A DNA stretch of 40,286 bases from BOG-908 sp964250925 (GTDB taxonomy: Bacteria; Pseudomonadota; Alphaproteobacteria; Acetobacterales; Acetobacteraceae): contig CAXUHU010000021.1 in assembly GCA_964250925.1 (NCBI GenBank), forward strand, positions 1-40,286, read 5' to 3'. The notes beneath the pieces were generated by a model that was not told where the DNA came from, ran no database searches, and was given only the letters and a program-made list of their open reading frames with translations. Position numbers and translations under genes: made by a program. Positions 24,420 to 33,170 of the stretch are shown piece after piece. Numbering within the stretch: position 1 is the stretch's first letter; every line of letters begins with the position of its first letter.

Positions 24420-24493
24420 GATCAAAACCTTTTTGTATTTGCGTTAGAGGCCCATATACGGAGCGCGACAGCAGCGCCGCAAGGTGCGGCCAC

Positions 24494-24763
24494 ATGACTA
24501 TTTGGCGAGACAGCATGTCTTCAGCGATTGGTGCCGATACTGCACTTGATGTCACCGCCGAAATCTGCCCGATGACCTACGTGCGCACGCGGCTGGCGCT
24601 CGACCGGTTGGACCCTGGGCAAGTATTGGCGGTGCGGCTGCGCGGTGAGGACGCGGCCCGCAACGTGCCGCGATCGGCGACACGCCAAGGCCATACGGTT
24701 CTTCTGCAGACCGTTTCGGAGGACGGCAGCGTGCTGCTGCTGCTGCGCAAGGGTGAACGCTGA
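24494..24763 (+). CDS. TusA/SirA-family sulfurtransferase-like protein
   Basis: This 89-aa protein of the TusA fold has the conserved Cys-Pro pair (C25-P26) in LDVTAEICPMTYVRTRLAL. TusA relays sulfur for tRNA thiolation or molybdenum cofactor synthesis; the CPMTYVRT variant is common in alphaproteobacteria, and its role is unclear. The ATG at 24494 has AAGG nine bases upstream; the ATG at 24515 is an alternative. It is divergent from mucR and convergent with rimI, with a hairpin directly after its stop. Confidence 0.82.
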   Translation: MTIWRDSMSSAIGADTALDVTAEICPMTYVRTRLALDRLDPGQVLAVRLRGEDAARNVPRSATRQGHTVLLQTVSEDGSVLLLLRKGER

Positions 24764-24798
24764 AGCACGACAGCTTCTGGCGCCGAAGCGATCGTGCT
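24764..24798 (+). terminator. Hairpin after the TusA-like gene
   Basis: AGCACGACAGCTTC (24764-24777) pairs with GAAGCGATCGTGCT (24785-24798) in 12 of 14 positions around a 7-nt loop, starting right after the stop codon. The following bases are ACAATCCCCTGTTTT, a weak T-tract. It probably ends the plus-strand transcript and may also serve the convergent rimI operon. Confidence 0.55.
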
Positions 24799-24862
24799 AC
24801 AATCCCCTGTTTTGGCGAGCGTGTCGATCGCGGTCGGAGGCAAACCGGATACGATCGTGCTC
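24785..24862 (+). repeat. Dispersed intergenic repeat, copy B
   Basis: This is the second copy of the element at 19747-19823. It starts with GAAGCGATCGTGCT and ends with ACGATCGTGCTC, with the shared core TTGGCGAGC ... ATCGCGGT ... AACCGGAT between. Its left end doubles as the right arm of the hairpin after the TusA-like gene. The remaining bases to the rimI stop (24863-24972) show no gene. Confidence 0.6.
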
Positions 24863-24972
24863 TCACCCCGTTCTCGATCCCGGCCTTCCGCGCAGGCACG
24901 CTGCCGAGACGATGCGGAAGAACGTCCTCGGGACGACGGCTGGAGCGCGATTGCTCCCGTCGGGACGGCGCC

Positions 24973-25413
24973 CTACGCCGCCAGCACCTTGCTCAGGGTC
25001 AGCGCGTCCGATCCGTCGGCGTAATAGCCGCGGCGCCGGCCGACCTGCACGAAGCCAAGCGCCTGGTACAGCCCGCGCGCCGCAGGGTTGCGGGTGGAGA
25101 CCTCCAGGAACAGCGTTCTGGCCCCACGCTGCCGCGCCTCCTGTGCCGCTGCCGCGATCAGGCTGCCGCCCACGCCCTGCTGCCGCCGTTCGGGCACGAC
25201 CGCCACCGTCAATATCTCGGCCTCGTCGGCAGCCCGCCGGGCCAGCACCATGCCGCCGCGAACGTCGATCAGGCCGAACACGCCGGGCTGCGACAACTGG
25301 CCCGCTATGATGCGTTCGTCCCAGCACTCGTCCGGCGGAAAGGCGCGCGCGTGAATGGCGGACAGCGCGGTCGCATGCAGCGGCCCCGCAAGCGTGATGG
25401 CCTTCCCGCTCAC
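24973..25413 (-). CDS. rimI: Ribosomal protein S18 alanine N-acetyltransferase (RimI)
   Basis: This is a 146-aa GNAT acetyltransferase. The acetyl-CoA motif is ILTVAVVPERRQQGVGGSLI (67-86, with Q/R-x-x-G-x-G), then LFLEVSTRNPAARGLYQALGF (101-121) and RRRGYYADGSDALTLSKVL, the classical RimI end. I chose the GTG at 25413: it overlaps the tsaB stop as GTGA and places HATALSAIHARAF at the usual distance from the N terminus. Longer readings only add tsaB antiframe. It is last in nfuA-rutE-tsaB-rimI. Confidence 0.9.
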   Translation of the reverse strand: MSGKAITLAGPLHATALSAIHARAFPPDECWDERIIAGQLSQPGVFGLIDVRGGMVLARRAADEAEILTVAVVPERRQQGVGGSLIAAAAQEARQRGARTLFLEVSTRNPAARGLYQALGFVQVGRRRGYYADGSDALTLSKVLAA

Positions 25414-26069
25414 GCCGGTGCGGCTTGCAAGGGAGGCGCGCGCATACCCGTGGGCCGCCTGGCCTCCGGCGCATCGACGTAGAGCGGCTGTGCTGCCAAC
25501 CCCGCCACATCGCCGCGCGCCCGGCTTATGCCAACCGCGGCCACGTGCTCGGCCCGTGGCGTGCGGAACGCCGTCAGCATCACGTCGCATCCGCGTGCGG
25601 CATAGGCTGCGGCCACCTCGGTCGCGGCGTTGCCGCAGACGGCGATCCGCCCCGCAACCGTCGGCAAGGCATCCAGAGCATACCCGGCCATGCCGCCGGA
25701 CAAAGCCAGGAACACGCGAAAGCGCCGGGCGGCGATTGCAACGCAGAGGTCGCGGCCGTCCAGCACCGGGCGGGCCGCCTGTTCAAGCGCTTCGGCAACG
25801 CTTACCCCGACCAAGGGTACGCCGTAGCCGAGGGACAGGCCCCGCGCCACGGACAAGCCGGCGCGCAAACCCGTGAAACTGCCCGGGCCCACCACCACGG
25901 CGACCAGCTCGGGCGGGCCGGCCAGCGCCAGCACCTCGCCGATCAAGGCCGGCAGGCGTGCGGCCAGCCCCTGTTCCGCCGCCACGCCCGCTCGGGCCAG
26001 GACGCGGCTATCATCCCAAGCGGCAATTTCGGCACCGCCATACGCCGACGAGATGGCGAGCACACGCAT
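25410..26069 (-). CDS. tsaB: tRNA t6A37 threonylcarbamoyl transferase component TsaB
   Basis: This 219-aa ASKHA-fold partner of TsaD works in N6-threonylcarbamoyladenosine synthesis. The hallmark GPGSFTGLRAGLSVARGLSLG spans about 61-81, and HVAAVGISRARGD lies near the end. The usual N-terminal MRVLAIDTA is MRVLAISSAYG here, so the Asp of the ATP-binding-like loop is replaced; TsaB is not itself catalytic and tolerates this. It overlaps rimI by 4 bp and follows rutE after 12 bp. Confidence 0.93.
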   Translation of the reverse strand: MRVLAISSAYGGAEIAAWDDSRVLARAGVAAEQGLAARLPALIGEVLALAGPPELVAVVVGPGSFTGLRAGLSVARGLSLGYGVPLVGVSVAEALEQAARPVLDGRDLCVAIAARRFRVFLALSGGMAGYALDALPTVAGRIAVCGNAATEVAAAYAARGCDVMLTAFRTPRAEHVAAVGISRARGDVAGLAAQPLYVDAPEARRPTGMRAPPLQAAPA

Positions 26070-26081
26070 GGCCGGACCGGA

Positions 26082-26672
26082 TCACAGCATCAGGCAGGCA
26101 TCGTCGAAGGCCAGGCGGGGTGCGCGCGCGTAGCGCGCCTGGCCTTCATCCCCGGCGCCGTGACCGAGGCTGACCAGGAAGTTCGACTGCCAGCCGTTCA
26201 AGCCGAAGAAGACCTGGTCCACCCGTGCGCGGTCGAACCCGGACATCGGGCCGCAATCCAGCCCCATCGCGCGTGCACCCACGATCAGGTAGGCGCCCTG
26301 CAAGGTTGCGTTGCGAAACGCCGTCTCCTCGGCCAGGGAATCGTTGCCGGCAAACCAGGCACGCGCATCGGCGTGCGGAAACAGGGCCGGCAGCTTGTCG
26401 TAGAACCGCGGATCGCTCGCCACGATGACGACCACAGGCGCTGACATCGTCTTGTCCACGTTGCCCGGCGAGAGCGCCGGGCGTAGCCGCTCCTTTGCCT
26501 CGGCCGTGCGCAGGAACACGAAGCGGGCGGGCGAACTGTTGGCCGACGTGGGTCCGAACTTCACCAGGTCGTAGAGCGCACGCAACGTCTCGTCGGCCAC
26601 TGGATCGCCGGTCCAGCTGTAATGCGTTCGCGCGGTGCGGAACAGCGCGTCGAACGCAGAATCGTCAAGCAT
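26082..26672 (-). CDS. rutE: Malonic semialdehyde reductase RutE/nitroreductase family
   Basis: This is a 196-aa flavin (FMN) nitroreductase-fold protein. It closely follows E. coli RutE: ARTHYSWTGDPVADETLRALYDLV, FGPTSANSSPARFVFLRTAEAKERLRPALS, DPRFYDKLPALFPHADARAWF, LAEETAFRNATLQGAYLIVGARAMGLDCGPMSGFD. RutE reduces malonic semialdehyde to 3-hydroxypropionate in pyrimidine breakdown, but no other rut genes are here, so a general semialdehyde or quinone reductase role is possible. It starts 3 bp after the nfuA stop and lies 12 bp before tsaB. Confidence 0.9.
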   Translation of the reverse strand: MLDDSAFDALFRTARTHYSWTGDPVADETLRALYDLVKFGPTSANSSPARFVFLRTAEAKERLRPALSPGNVDKTMSAPVVVIVASDPRFYDKLPALFPHADARAWFAGNDSLAEETAFRNATLQGAYLIVGARAMGLDCGPMSGFDRARVDQVFFGLNGWQSNFLVSLGHGAGDEGQARYARAPRLAFDDACLML

Positions 26673-26675
26673 GGC

Positions 26676-27236
26676 CTAGTGTGCGACCTGCTCGACGGAT
26701 TGGACCTCGGGCACGTAGTGCCGCAGCATGTTCTCGATGCCGTGCTTCAGCGTGGCGGCCGAAGACGGGCAGCCGCTGCACGCGCCCTGCATGTGCAGGC
26801 GGACCACGCCGTCGCGATACCCGCGAAACACGATGTCGCCGCCGTCGCTTGCCACCGCCGGGCGCACGCGGGTGTCCAGCAATTCTTTGATCTGCTCCAC
26901 GACCTCGCGGTCGCCCGGCGCGATCTCCTCTTCCTGCGCGGCCTCGGCCTGGCCCTCGATCACCGGGCGGTTGGCCACGAAATGCTCCATCACCGCACCC
27001 AGCACCTGCGGGCGCAACGCCTGCCAATCGGACGCATCAGACTTCGTCACCGTCACGAAATCGCCGCCCAGGAACACGCGTGCCACGCCCGGCAGGCCGA
27101 ACAGGGCGGTGGCCAGCGGGCTGCGGGCGGCTGCCTCGGGCGCTGCGAAATCGGCCGTGCCGTTGCCCATCACCTCGACGCCGGGCAGGAATTTCAGGGT
27201 CGCTGGGTTTGGCGTGCTCTCGGTCTCGATGAACAT
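26676..27236 (-). CDS. nfuA: NifU-family Fe-S scaffold/carrier protein (NfuA-like)
   Basis: This 186-aa protein has an N-terminal Nfu_N domain (MFIETESTPNPATLKFLPG) and a C-terminal NifU domain (about residues 110-180) with the cluster-binding CxxC at C153 and C156 in MQGACSGCPSSAATL. Such proteins deliver [4Fe-4S] clusters to client enzymes. It is the first gene of a minus-strand set nfuA-rutE-tsaB-rimI with spacings of 3 bp, 12 bp and a 4-bp overlap. Its length and order of domains match the usual alphaproteobacterial form. Confidence 0.95.
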   Translation of the reverse strand: MFIETESTPNPATLKFLPGVEVMGNGTADFAAPEAAARSPLATALFGLPGVARVFLGGDFVTVTKSDASDWQALRPQVLGAVMEHFVANRPVIEGQAEAAQEEEIAPGDREVVEQIKELLDTRVRPAVASDGGDIVFRGYRDGVVRLHMQGACSGCPSSAATLKHGIENMLRHYVPEVQSVEQVAH

Positions 27237-27327
27237 GGCTATGCTTTCGCTGGACTGGGCCGGCGCGGCCCACCCGTTTTATGGTGTGCAGCCGCAAGGC
27301 CCACAAGCCTGGACGACCGTCGGCCGC

Positions 27328-28437
27328 CTATCCCAGGCCAGGGCCCGGCTCGGCTCCGCCCGCGCTGGACAGGGTGGCCTGGTCGAGCGGTCGCAGGATC
27401 TGCTCGGCTGCCTGCAGCTGCGCGCCCACGTCCGCACGCCTGACGGGACGCTTGACCAGGGCGGGACTGTCCGCCTCGGCCTGCGCCCAGGCGTCGCCGA
27501 AATACGGCGATGCCAGCCAGCGCTCCACTCGGGGCGCACCGACGCCCAGGCGTTCGGCCAACGCCGAGGTGAGGCCGGCACGCGGGCCGGGCTGGTGCCA
27601 GGCCACACGCATCAGGCGCCTGGCCTGGATGCGGCCGACACGCTCGGCGACCGGCTCGAGCCCATCGTCAAGCAACGCGTCCTGGCGCACCAGGCGCCGG
27701 CGTATGGTGTCGGCCATGCCGTCTGCGGCACGCCCCTCCGTCCGGCCGGAGACGGTCACGCACACCTCGCGGTCGTGGCGGATGCGGGCGTCTACCCGGC
27801 GCAAGGCGGCCACCAGCGCGCGGTCCTCGCCGAGGCCGACTGGCGGCACGCCGCCGGCCGCCCGGAACGCCGGCAGGCGGACGGCGATGCTGGCGCCGGA
27901 CTCCTCGGTATGCCGCGGCCAAGGGTCGGCCGGATCGGGATCGAGCAGTGCGGCAAGACGGTCCAATGCGGTGCCGTAAGCCACCTCGACGGCGTCGTCC
28001 TCGTGCAGGTGCCGCGGGATGCGCAGCGCATCCACCGGGTTGATCACCGCGCGTCCGCAGACCACGTCCACCCCGGCGTGCAGGGCCGCAAGATTGGTCT
28101 CCAGCCAATCGGGCGCCACGCAGCTATCGGCATCCGAGGTCATCACGACCCCGTCGGCGTGGACGAGGCTGGCCGCGTGGTGCATGGCCATGCGCCTGGC
28201 ATGGCCAGCGTTGGCCTGGGCGGGCGCAAAACTGTGCTCTAGCAGGTGCACGCGGCAGGGCAGGGTGGGGCTCAGCGCCTGCACGAGCTCGGCTGTGCCG
28301 TCGGTGCTGTTGTTGACCAGCAGGACGATCTCCGCACGGTGCGCGCCCTGCTGAAGCGCCAGCGCCCGCAGACAATCGCCGATCAGGGCCGCTTCGTTTC
28401 GGACGGGCAGAGCGACAACGATGTGCGGTTTGGCCAT
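27328..28437 (-). CDS. Glycosyltransferase family 2 protein
   Basis: This 369-aa GT-A fold enzyme starts IVVALPVRNEAALIGDCLRAL (residues 6-26) and has LLVNNSTDGTAELV (39-52) and the metal-binding DxD-type motif SDADSC (101-106). The C-terminal third is charged and has no membrane helix, so it is a soluble cytosolic transferase. Acceptor and sugar are unknown. It stands alone, 126 bp from the chorismate mutase stop upstream and 91 bp from the nfuA start downstream. Confidence 0.85.
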   Translation of the reverse strand: MAKPHIVVALPVRNEAALIGDCLRALALQQGAHRAEIVLLVNNSTDGTAELVQALSPTLPCRVHLLEHSFAPAQANAGHARRMAMHHAASLVHADGVVMTSDADSCVAPDWLETNLAALHAGVDVVCGRAVINPVDALRIPRHLHEDDAVEVAYGTALDRLAALLDPDPADPWPRHTEESGASIAVRLPAFRAAGGVPPVGLGEDRALVAALRRVDARIRHDREVCVTVSGRTEGRAADGMADTIRRRLVRQDALLDDGLEPVAERVGRIQARRLMRVAWHQPGPRAGLTSALAERLGVGAPRVERWLASPYFGDAWAQAEADSPALVKRPVRRADVGAQLQAAEQILRPLDQATLSSAGGAEPGPGLG

Positions 28438-28563
28438 TGATGGGCAGCGTTGTCATTTTCGACAGACAGGTCAACAATAGAGTGCTGCGGGCGAAATCAA
28501 TCCATCGTCATGTCGAGCCATCCGAAAAGTCATGGGCTTCCTATGTCAGAAGGAAGCGCTTTC

Positions 28564-28869
28564 TTACTTGAGTGCGATCGCCTCGTGATGCTGAATTACC
28601 TCGCGCACGACGAAGGCGAGGAATTTCTCGGCAAATTCCGGATCAAGCCTGGCTCCCTCGGCCAGCGTGCGCAACCGCGCCACCTGCTGCGCCTCGCGCC
28701 CGGGATCGGCCGCCGGCAGGCCCAAGCGCGCCTTCAGCCGCCCGACCTGCTGCGTGCATTTGAAGCGTTCGGCCAGCAGATAGACCAGGGCGGCGTCGAT
28801 GTTGTCGATACTGCCGCGCAGCCGTAGCAGGTCGTCGGGCGGGGCCGGCGCAGGCTGTCCGCCGCTCAA
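28564..28869 (-). CDS. Chorismate mutase, AroQ type
   Basis: This small all-helical protein of 101 aa has RGSIDNIDAALVYLLAERFKCTQQVGRLKARLGLP followed by DPGREAQQVARLR and DPEFAEKFLAFVVREVIQHHE, the three-helix pattern of AroQ chorismate mutases. The catalytic Arg and Lys (R18, K46-type positions) and the C-terminal helix are present. It converts chorismate to prephenate for Phe/Tyr synthesis. The start is TTG, overlapping the stop of the RND pump gene (TTGA, 28866-28869); no ATG or GTG is available. The coupling to an efflux pump is unusual. Confidence 0.88.
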   Translation of the reverse strand: MSGGQPAPAPPDDLLRLRGSIDNIDAALVYLLAERFKCTQQVGRLKARLGLPAADPGREAQQVARLRTLAEGARLDPEFAEKFLAFVVREVIQHHEAIALK

Positions 28870-31800
28870 TCCGCCTGGGCTCCCAGCGCCTCGGCCATTC
28901 GCGGCATACGCCGCTCCGGCACGGGGGCCAGCCAGCGTTGCAGGCGGTCCAGATAGAGGTAGATCACCGGCGTCGTGTAAAGCGTCAGCGCCTGGCTGAG
29001 AATGAGCCCGCCGACCATGGCGTATCCCAGCGGCTGACGCAGCTCCGAGCCTGCGCCGCGTCCCAGCATCAGCGGCAAGCCGGACAGCAGGGCCGCCATG
29101 GTCGTCATCATGATCGGCCGGAAGCGCATCAGGCAGGCCTGCCGGATCGCATCGAGCGGAGCGGCGCCGCCCTCGCGTTCGGCATGGATGGCGAAATCGA
29201 CCATCATGATGCCGTTCTTTTTGACGATGCCGATCAGCAGGATGATGCCGACGATGGCGATGACCGACAGGTCGCGGCCGGATACCATCAGCATGACCAG
29301 CGCACCCACGCCGGCCGAGGGCAAGGTGGACAGGATGGTCAGCGGCAGGACGTAGCTTTCATACAGTATGCCGAGAATGATGTACACGGACACCAGGGCG
29401 GCCGCGATCAGATAGGGCTCGCTGCTGAGCGAGGACTGGAAGGCGGCGGCGTTGCCCTGGAATGAGCCCTGCAACGAGGCAGGTGCGCCGGCCTGGCCGC
29501 GTGCCGCATCGACCTGGGTTACCGCGTCGCCCAGCGAGGCGCCCGGTGCGAGGTTGAAGCTGATCGTGACCGCGGGAAACTGGCTTTGGTGGTTCACTGC
29601 CAAGGGCGTGATGGGCAATGTGCTTCGCTTGACCATCGAGGAGAGCGGCACCGCGTTGCCGTTGGTGCCCTTCACGTAGAGCATGCCGAGCGTGCGCACA
29701 TCGCCCTCGATCTGCGGCGGCACCTCTTCGATGACGTAGTAGGAGTTGAGCTGGGTGAAGTACTGGGTCACCTCGCGCTGGCCGAACGCGTCGTATAGCG
29801 TGTCGTCGATCTGCTGCGGCTGGATGCCGAACCGTGCGGCGGCATCCCGGTCGATGACGAGCGTCGCCGTGGTGCCGGCCATCTGCTGGTCCGTGGTAAC
29901 GTCGCGCAGGATGGGAATGGCACGCAGCCTGTCCAGCAGCTTGGGCGCCCAGGCGTTGAGCTCGGCAGGGTCGGCATCCTGCAGCGTGTACTGGTAGAGC
30001 GTGCGCGACAGCCGGCCGCCGACGGTGATGTCCTGCGCCGGCTGCATGTAAAGCCGGAAGCCCTCGACGGACTTCACCTTCTCGCTCAGCCGCGCGATCA
30101 CCTGCATGATCGGCTCGCGTGTGCCCCAGGGCTTGAGGTTGATGAACAGCCGCCCGTTGTTGCCCGTCTGTCCGGCGTTCCCGGCGCCCACGAGCGAGGC
30201 GAAGCTGGCGACCGCCGGGTCGGCCTGGACGATGGCGTTCACCTGCTGCTGCTTCTTGTACATCTCGTCGTAGGAGATGTCCTGGTTGGCCTCCGTGATG
30301 GCGATCAGCAGGCCGATATCCTGCTGCGGGAAGAAGCCCTTCGGAATGATGACGAAGAGGAACACGGTCACCGCGAGCGTGCCGAGAAAGACGAGCAGGG
30401 TTAAGAAGCGGAACCGCAGCGCCACTTCCAGCGTGCGGCGGTAGAAGCCCAGCATGCCGTCGAACATGGCCTCGACGGCGCGGTACAGCCGGCCGTGCCG
30501 GTGGCTCTCGGCCTGCAAGAAGCGCGCGCACATCATCGGCGTCAGGGTGAGCGAGACGAAGGCCGAGATCGCTACGGTGAGCGAGACCGTGACCGCGAAC
30601 TCGCGGAACAGCCGCCCCACCAGTCCGCCCATCAGCAGCAGCGGAATGAACACGGCGATCAGCGACAGGCTGATCGATACGATGGTGAAGCCGATCTCGC
30701 CGGCACCCTTCAATGCGGCGTCGAGCGGCGTCATGCCGTCCTCGATATGCCGGTAGATGTTCTCCAGCATGACGATCGCGTCATCGACGACGAAGCCCAC
30801 CGCGATCGTCAGCCCCATGAGCGACAGGTTGTCGAGGCTGTAGCCGAGCAGGTACATCGCAGCGAACGTGCCGACCAGCGCCAGCGGCACCGTCACGCTC
30901 GGGATGATCGTGGCCCACAGGCTGCGCAGGAACAGGAAGATCACCATCACCACCAGGGCGATGGAGAGCAGCAGCGTGAACTCCACGTCGGCTACCGAGG
31001 CGCGTATCGTCTGCGTGCGGTCCACCACCGTCTGCACGTGGATCGCGGGTGGTATGCTCGTCTCCAGCCTGGGCAGCGCCGCGCGCAGACGCTCGACCGT
31101 GTCGATGACGTTGGCGCCCGGCTGCTTATAGACGATCAGCAGCACGCCGCGCCTGGTGTGGCCGCCCACCGCCTCCCACGCGGCCAGTTCGCGGTTTTGC
31201 GGGCCGCGTATGGCGGTGCCGATGTCGCCGATCCGCACCGGTGCACCGTGGCGGTAGGCCACGATCAGCTTGTTGTAGGGCGCGGGGTCGGTCAGCTGGT
31301 CGTTCGCCTGGACGGTGAAGGATTGGCGCCGGCCGTCGATGCTGCCCTTGGGGCTGTTCACCGTGGCGTTGGTCAGCACTTGACGAACGTCTTCCAAAGT
31401 CATGCCCATCGCCGCCAGGCGCGCGGGATCGATCTGCACGCGGATCGCTGGCTTCTGCTGGCCGCCGACGGCCACTTGGCTGACGCCGCTCAACTGGCTG
31501 AGCTGCTGGCTCAGCACGTTCTCGGCATAGTCGTCCACGGTGGTCAGCGGCAGGTCGTCCGACCAGACGCTGAGCAGGAAGATCGGGCTGTCGGCGGGGT
31601 TGACCTTGCGGAAGGTTGGCTGGCTCGGCAGGTTTTTGGGCAGCTGGCCCTGGGCGCCGTTGATCGCTTCCAGCACGTCGGTCGCGGCGGCATCGATGTT
31701 GCGCGACAGGTCGAACTGCACCGTGATCGTCGAGGTGCCGAGCACGTTGATCGACGTCATCTGGCTCAGGCCGTTGATCTGGCTGAATTGCGTCTCCAGC

Positions 31801-31997
31801 GGTTCGGCGACCGAGCTGGCCATCACGTCCGGGCTGGCGCCCGGGTAGTTGGCGGTGACCGAGATCGTCGGGAACTCGACCGTGGGCAAGGGCGCCACCG
31901 GCAGCAGCGGGTAGCTGGCGATCCCCATCAGGAAGATTGCCGCCATGATGAGCGAGGTTGCGATCGGCCGGCGGATGAACGGGGTGGATATGCTCAC
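28866..31997 (-). CDS. RND-family multidrug efflux permease (MdtB/MdtC-like)
   Basis: This is a 1043-aa inner-membrane proton antiporter with the standard two halves of six helices and two large periplasmic loops. It starts MSISTPFIRRPIATSLIMAA, and the proton-relay aspartates are in GFVVDDAIVMLENI (D405, D406). Its periplasmic start, YPLLPVAPLPTVEFPTISVTANYPGASPD, is typical of the MdtB/MuxB/MdtC class of the HAE1 family. The GTG start lies 3 bp after the adaptor stop. No outer-membrane channel gene is in the operon, so a TolC-like partner must be encoded elsewhere. Confidence 0.95.
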   Translation of the reverse strand: MSISTPFIRRPIATSLIMAAIFLMGIASYPLLPVAPLPTVEFPTISVTANYPGASPDVMASSVAEPLETQFSQINGLSQMTSINVLGTSTITVQFDLSRNIDAAATDVLEAINGAQGQLPKNLPSQPTFRKVNPADSPIFLLSVWSDDLPLTTVDDYAENVLSQQLSQLSGVSQVAVGGQQKPAIRVQIDPARLAAMGMTLEDVRQVLTNATVNSPKGSIDGRRQSFTVQANDQLTDPAPYNKLIVAYRHGAPVRIGDIGTAIRGPQNRELAAWEAVGGHTRRGVLLIVYKQPGANVIDTVERLRAALPRLETSIPPAIHVQTVVDRTQTIRASVADVEFTLLLSIALVVMVIFLFLRSLWATIIPSVTVPLALVGTFAAMYLLGYSLDNLSLMGLTIAVGFVVDDAIVMLENIYRHIEDGMTPLDAALKGAGEIGFTIVSISLSLIAVFIPLLLMGGLVGRLFREFAVTVSLTVAISAFVSLTLTPMMCARFLQAESHRHGRLYRAVEAMFDGMLGFYRRTLEVALRFRFLTLLVFLGTLAVTVFLFVIIPKGFFPQQDIGLLIAITEANQDISYDEMYKKQQQVNAIVQADPAVASFASLVGAGNAGQTGNNGRLFINLKPWGTREPIMQVIARLSEKVKSVEGFRLYMQPAQDITVGGRLSRTLYQYTLQDADPAELNAWAPKLLDRLRAIPILRDVTTDQQMAGTTATLVIDRDAAARFGIQPQQIDDTLYDAFGQREVTQYFTQLNSYYVIEEVPPQIEGDVRTLGMLYVKGTNGNAVPLSSMVKRSTLPITPLAVNHQSQFPAVTISFNLAPGASLGDAVTQVDAARGQAGAPASLQGSFQGNAAAFQSSLSSEPYLIAAALVSVYIILGILYESYVLPLTILSTLPSAGVGALVMLMVSGRDLSVIAIVGIILLIGIVKKNGIMMVDFAIHAEREGGAAPLDAIRQACLMRFRPIMMTTMAALLSGLPLMLGRGAGSELRQPLGYAMVGGLILSQALTLYTTPVIYLYLDRLQRWLAPVPERRMPRMAEALGAQAD

Positions 31998-32000
31998 GGG

Positions 32001-33140
32001 TCAGCTGGCGCCCTGCATGTGCGCGTCCACCCGGGCGCCCGGCTGCAGCCTGAGCTGTCCGGAGAGCACAACGGTTTCGCCCCCCTGCAGGCCATCGGTG
32101 ACGACGGCGCTGTTCTGGTCCTGGTATCCCACCTTGATATCCTGTCGCGCCACCGTCCCGTCCGGCTTGACCACATAGACATACAGCCCATCGGCGCCGT
32201 GTTGAATAGACACCGGCGGCACTGTCGGCACGGCCTTGGCTACGCGCAAGCGCAACTCGCCGGTGGAAAACTGCCCAGGCCAGAGCTTGTCGTCCAGGTT
32301 GGGGAACTCGGCCTTCAACGCGATCGTGCCGGTCTGCGCGTCCACGCTGTTGTCGATCGCGATGAGCTTGCCTGCGGAGAGCGGTGTCACGCCGTCCGGG
32401 GTGGTTGCGGTTACCGGCACCGCGCCGGCCTGCATGGCCGCGCGTATCTGCGGCAGTTGATCCTGCGGTAGCGTGAAGACCAGGCTGATCGGATGAACCT
32501 GGGTGACACTGACGATGCCGGTGGCGTCCGTCGCATGGATGAGGTTGCCGATGTCGACCAGCCGCAACCCGACCACCCCGTCGATCGGCGACTGTATGCG
32601 GCAGAAACTCAGGTTGAGTGCGGCAGCAGCGATGGCGGCATCGTCGCCGGCCAGGTTGGCCGTTTGCTGGGCGACGGTGGCCTGCTGCGTATCGACCTGC
32701 TGGCGCGATGCGACCGCCGTCCGCTCCAAGGTGGCATAGCGCTGGAGGTCGCGGCGCGTGTTGTCGATCTGCGCCTGGTCGCTGGCGCGCTTGGCCTGCG
32801 CTTGAGCCAAGGTGGCCGCATACGGACGCGGGTCGATCTGGGCCAATAGGTCGCCGGGGTGGACCGCCTGCCCCTCGCGAAAATCGATCGTCTCGAGCGT
32901 ACCGTCCACCCGGGCGCGAACCAGCACCGAACGATAGGCCTGCACGGTGCCGATCCCACGCAGGTATTCCGGCACGTCGCGCTTGGCCACTCGAACCACC
33001 GTCACGGGTGCCGCATCGTCGGCCCGGGCGGCATGCGCCGTGAGAGTGAACGCCAGAGTGACGGCAGCAGCCCTGCCAACCATGCCACGCCGTCGCACAG
33101 GCGCGGTTTGGCCCTCATCCCGGTTTGCCGCCCTTGCCAT
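32001..33140 (-). CDS. RND efflux periplasmic adaptor (MdtA-like membrane fusion protein)
   Basis: This 379-aa adaptor has an arginine-rich start and a signal sequence (VGRAAAVTLAFTLTAHAARAD, about residues 21-41). A lipoyl half-motif, VRARVDGTLETIDFREGQAVHPGDLLAQIDPRPY, is followed by a helical hairpin (about 105-175) and the second lipoyl half CRIQSPIDGVVGLRLVDIGN, then beta-barrel and membrane-proximal domains. I chose the ATG at 33140, with AAGG about seven bases upstream, over the adjacent GTG. It is first in the operon adaptor-RND-chorismate mutase. An 18-bp palindrome lies 31 bp upstream of the start. Confidence 0.93.
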   Translation of the reverse strand: MARAANRDEGQTAPVRRRGMVGRAAAVTLAFTLTAHAARADDAAPVTVVRVAKRDVPEYLRGIGTVQAYRSVLVRARVDGTLETIDFREGQAVHPGDLLAQIDPRPYAATLAQAQAKRASDQAQIDNTRRDLQRYATLERTAVASRQQVDTQQATVAQQTANLAGDDAAIAAAALNLSFCRIQSPIDGVVGLRLVDIGNLIHATDATGIVSVTQVHPISLVFTLPQDQLPQIRAAMQAGAVPVTATTPDGVTPLSAGKLIAIDNSVDAQTGTIALKAEFPNLDDKLWPGQFSTGELRLRVAKAVPTVPPVSIQHGADGLYVYVVKPDGTVARQDIKVGYQDQNSAVVTDGLQGGETVVLSGQLRLQPGARVDAHMQGAS

Positions 33141-33170
33141 CACGCCCCCTTGTCCACTGGCCAGATGGCA

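Noticed and set aside
30495..32471. Very long open frame on the plus strand opposite the RND pump
   Set aside because: It is the antisense shadow of a strongly conserved RND gene in GC-rich DNA; its product is rich in Arg, His and Gln and has no domain.
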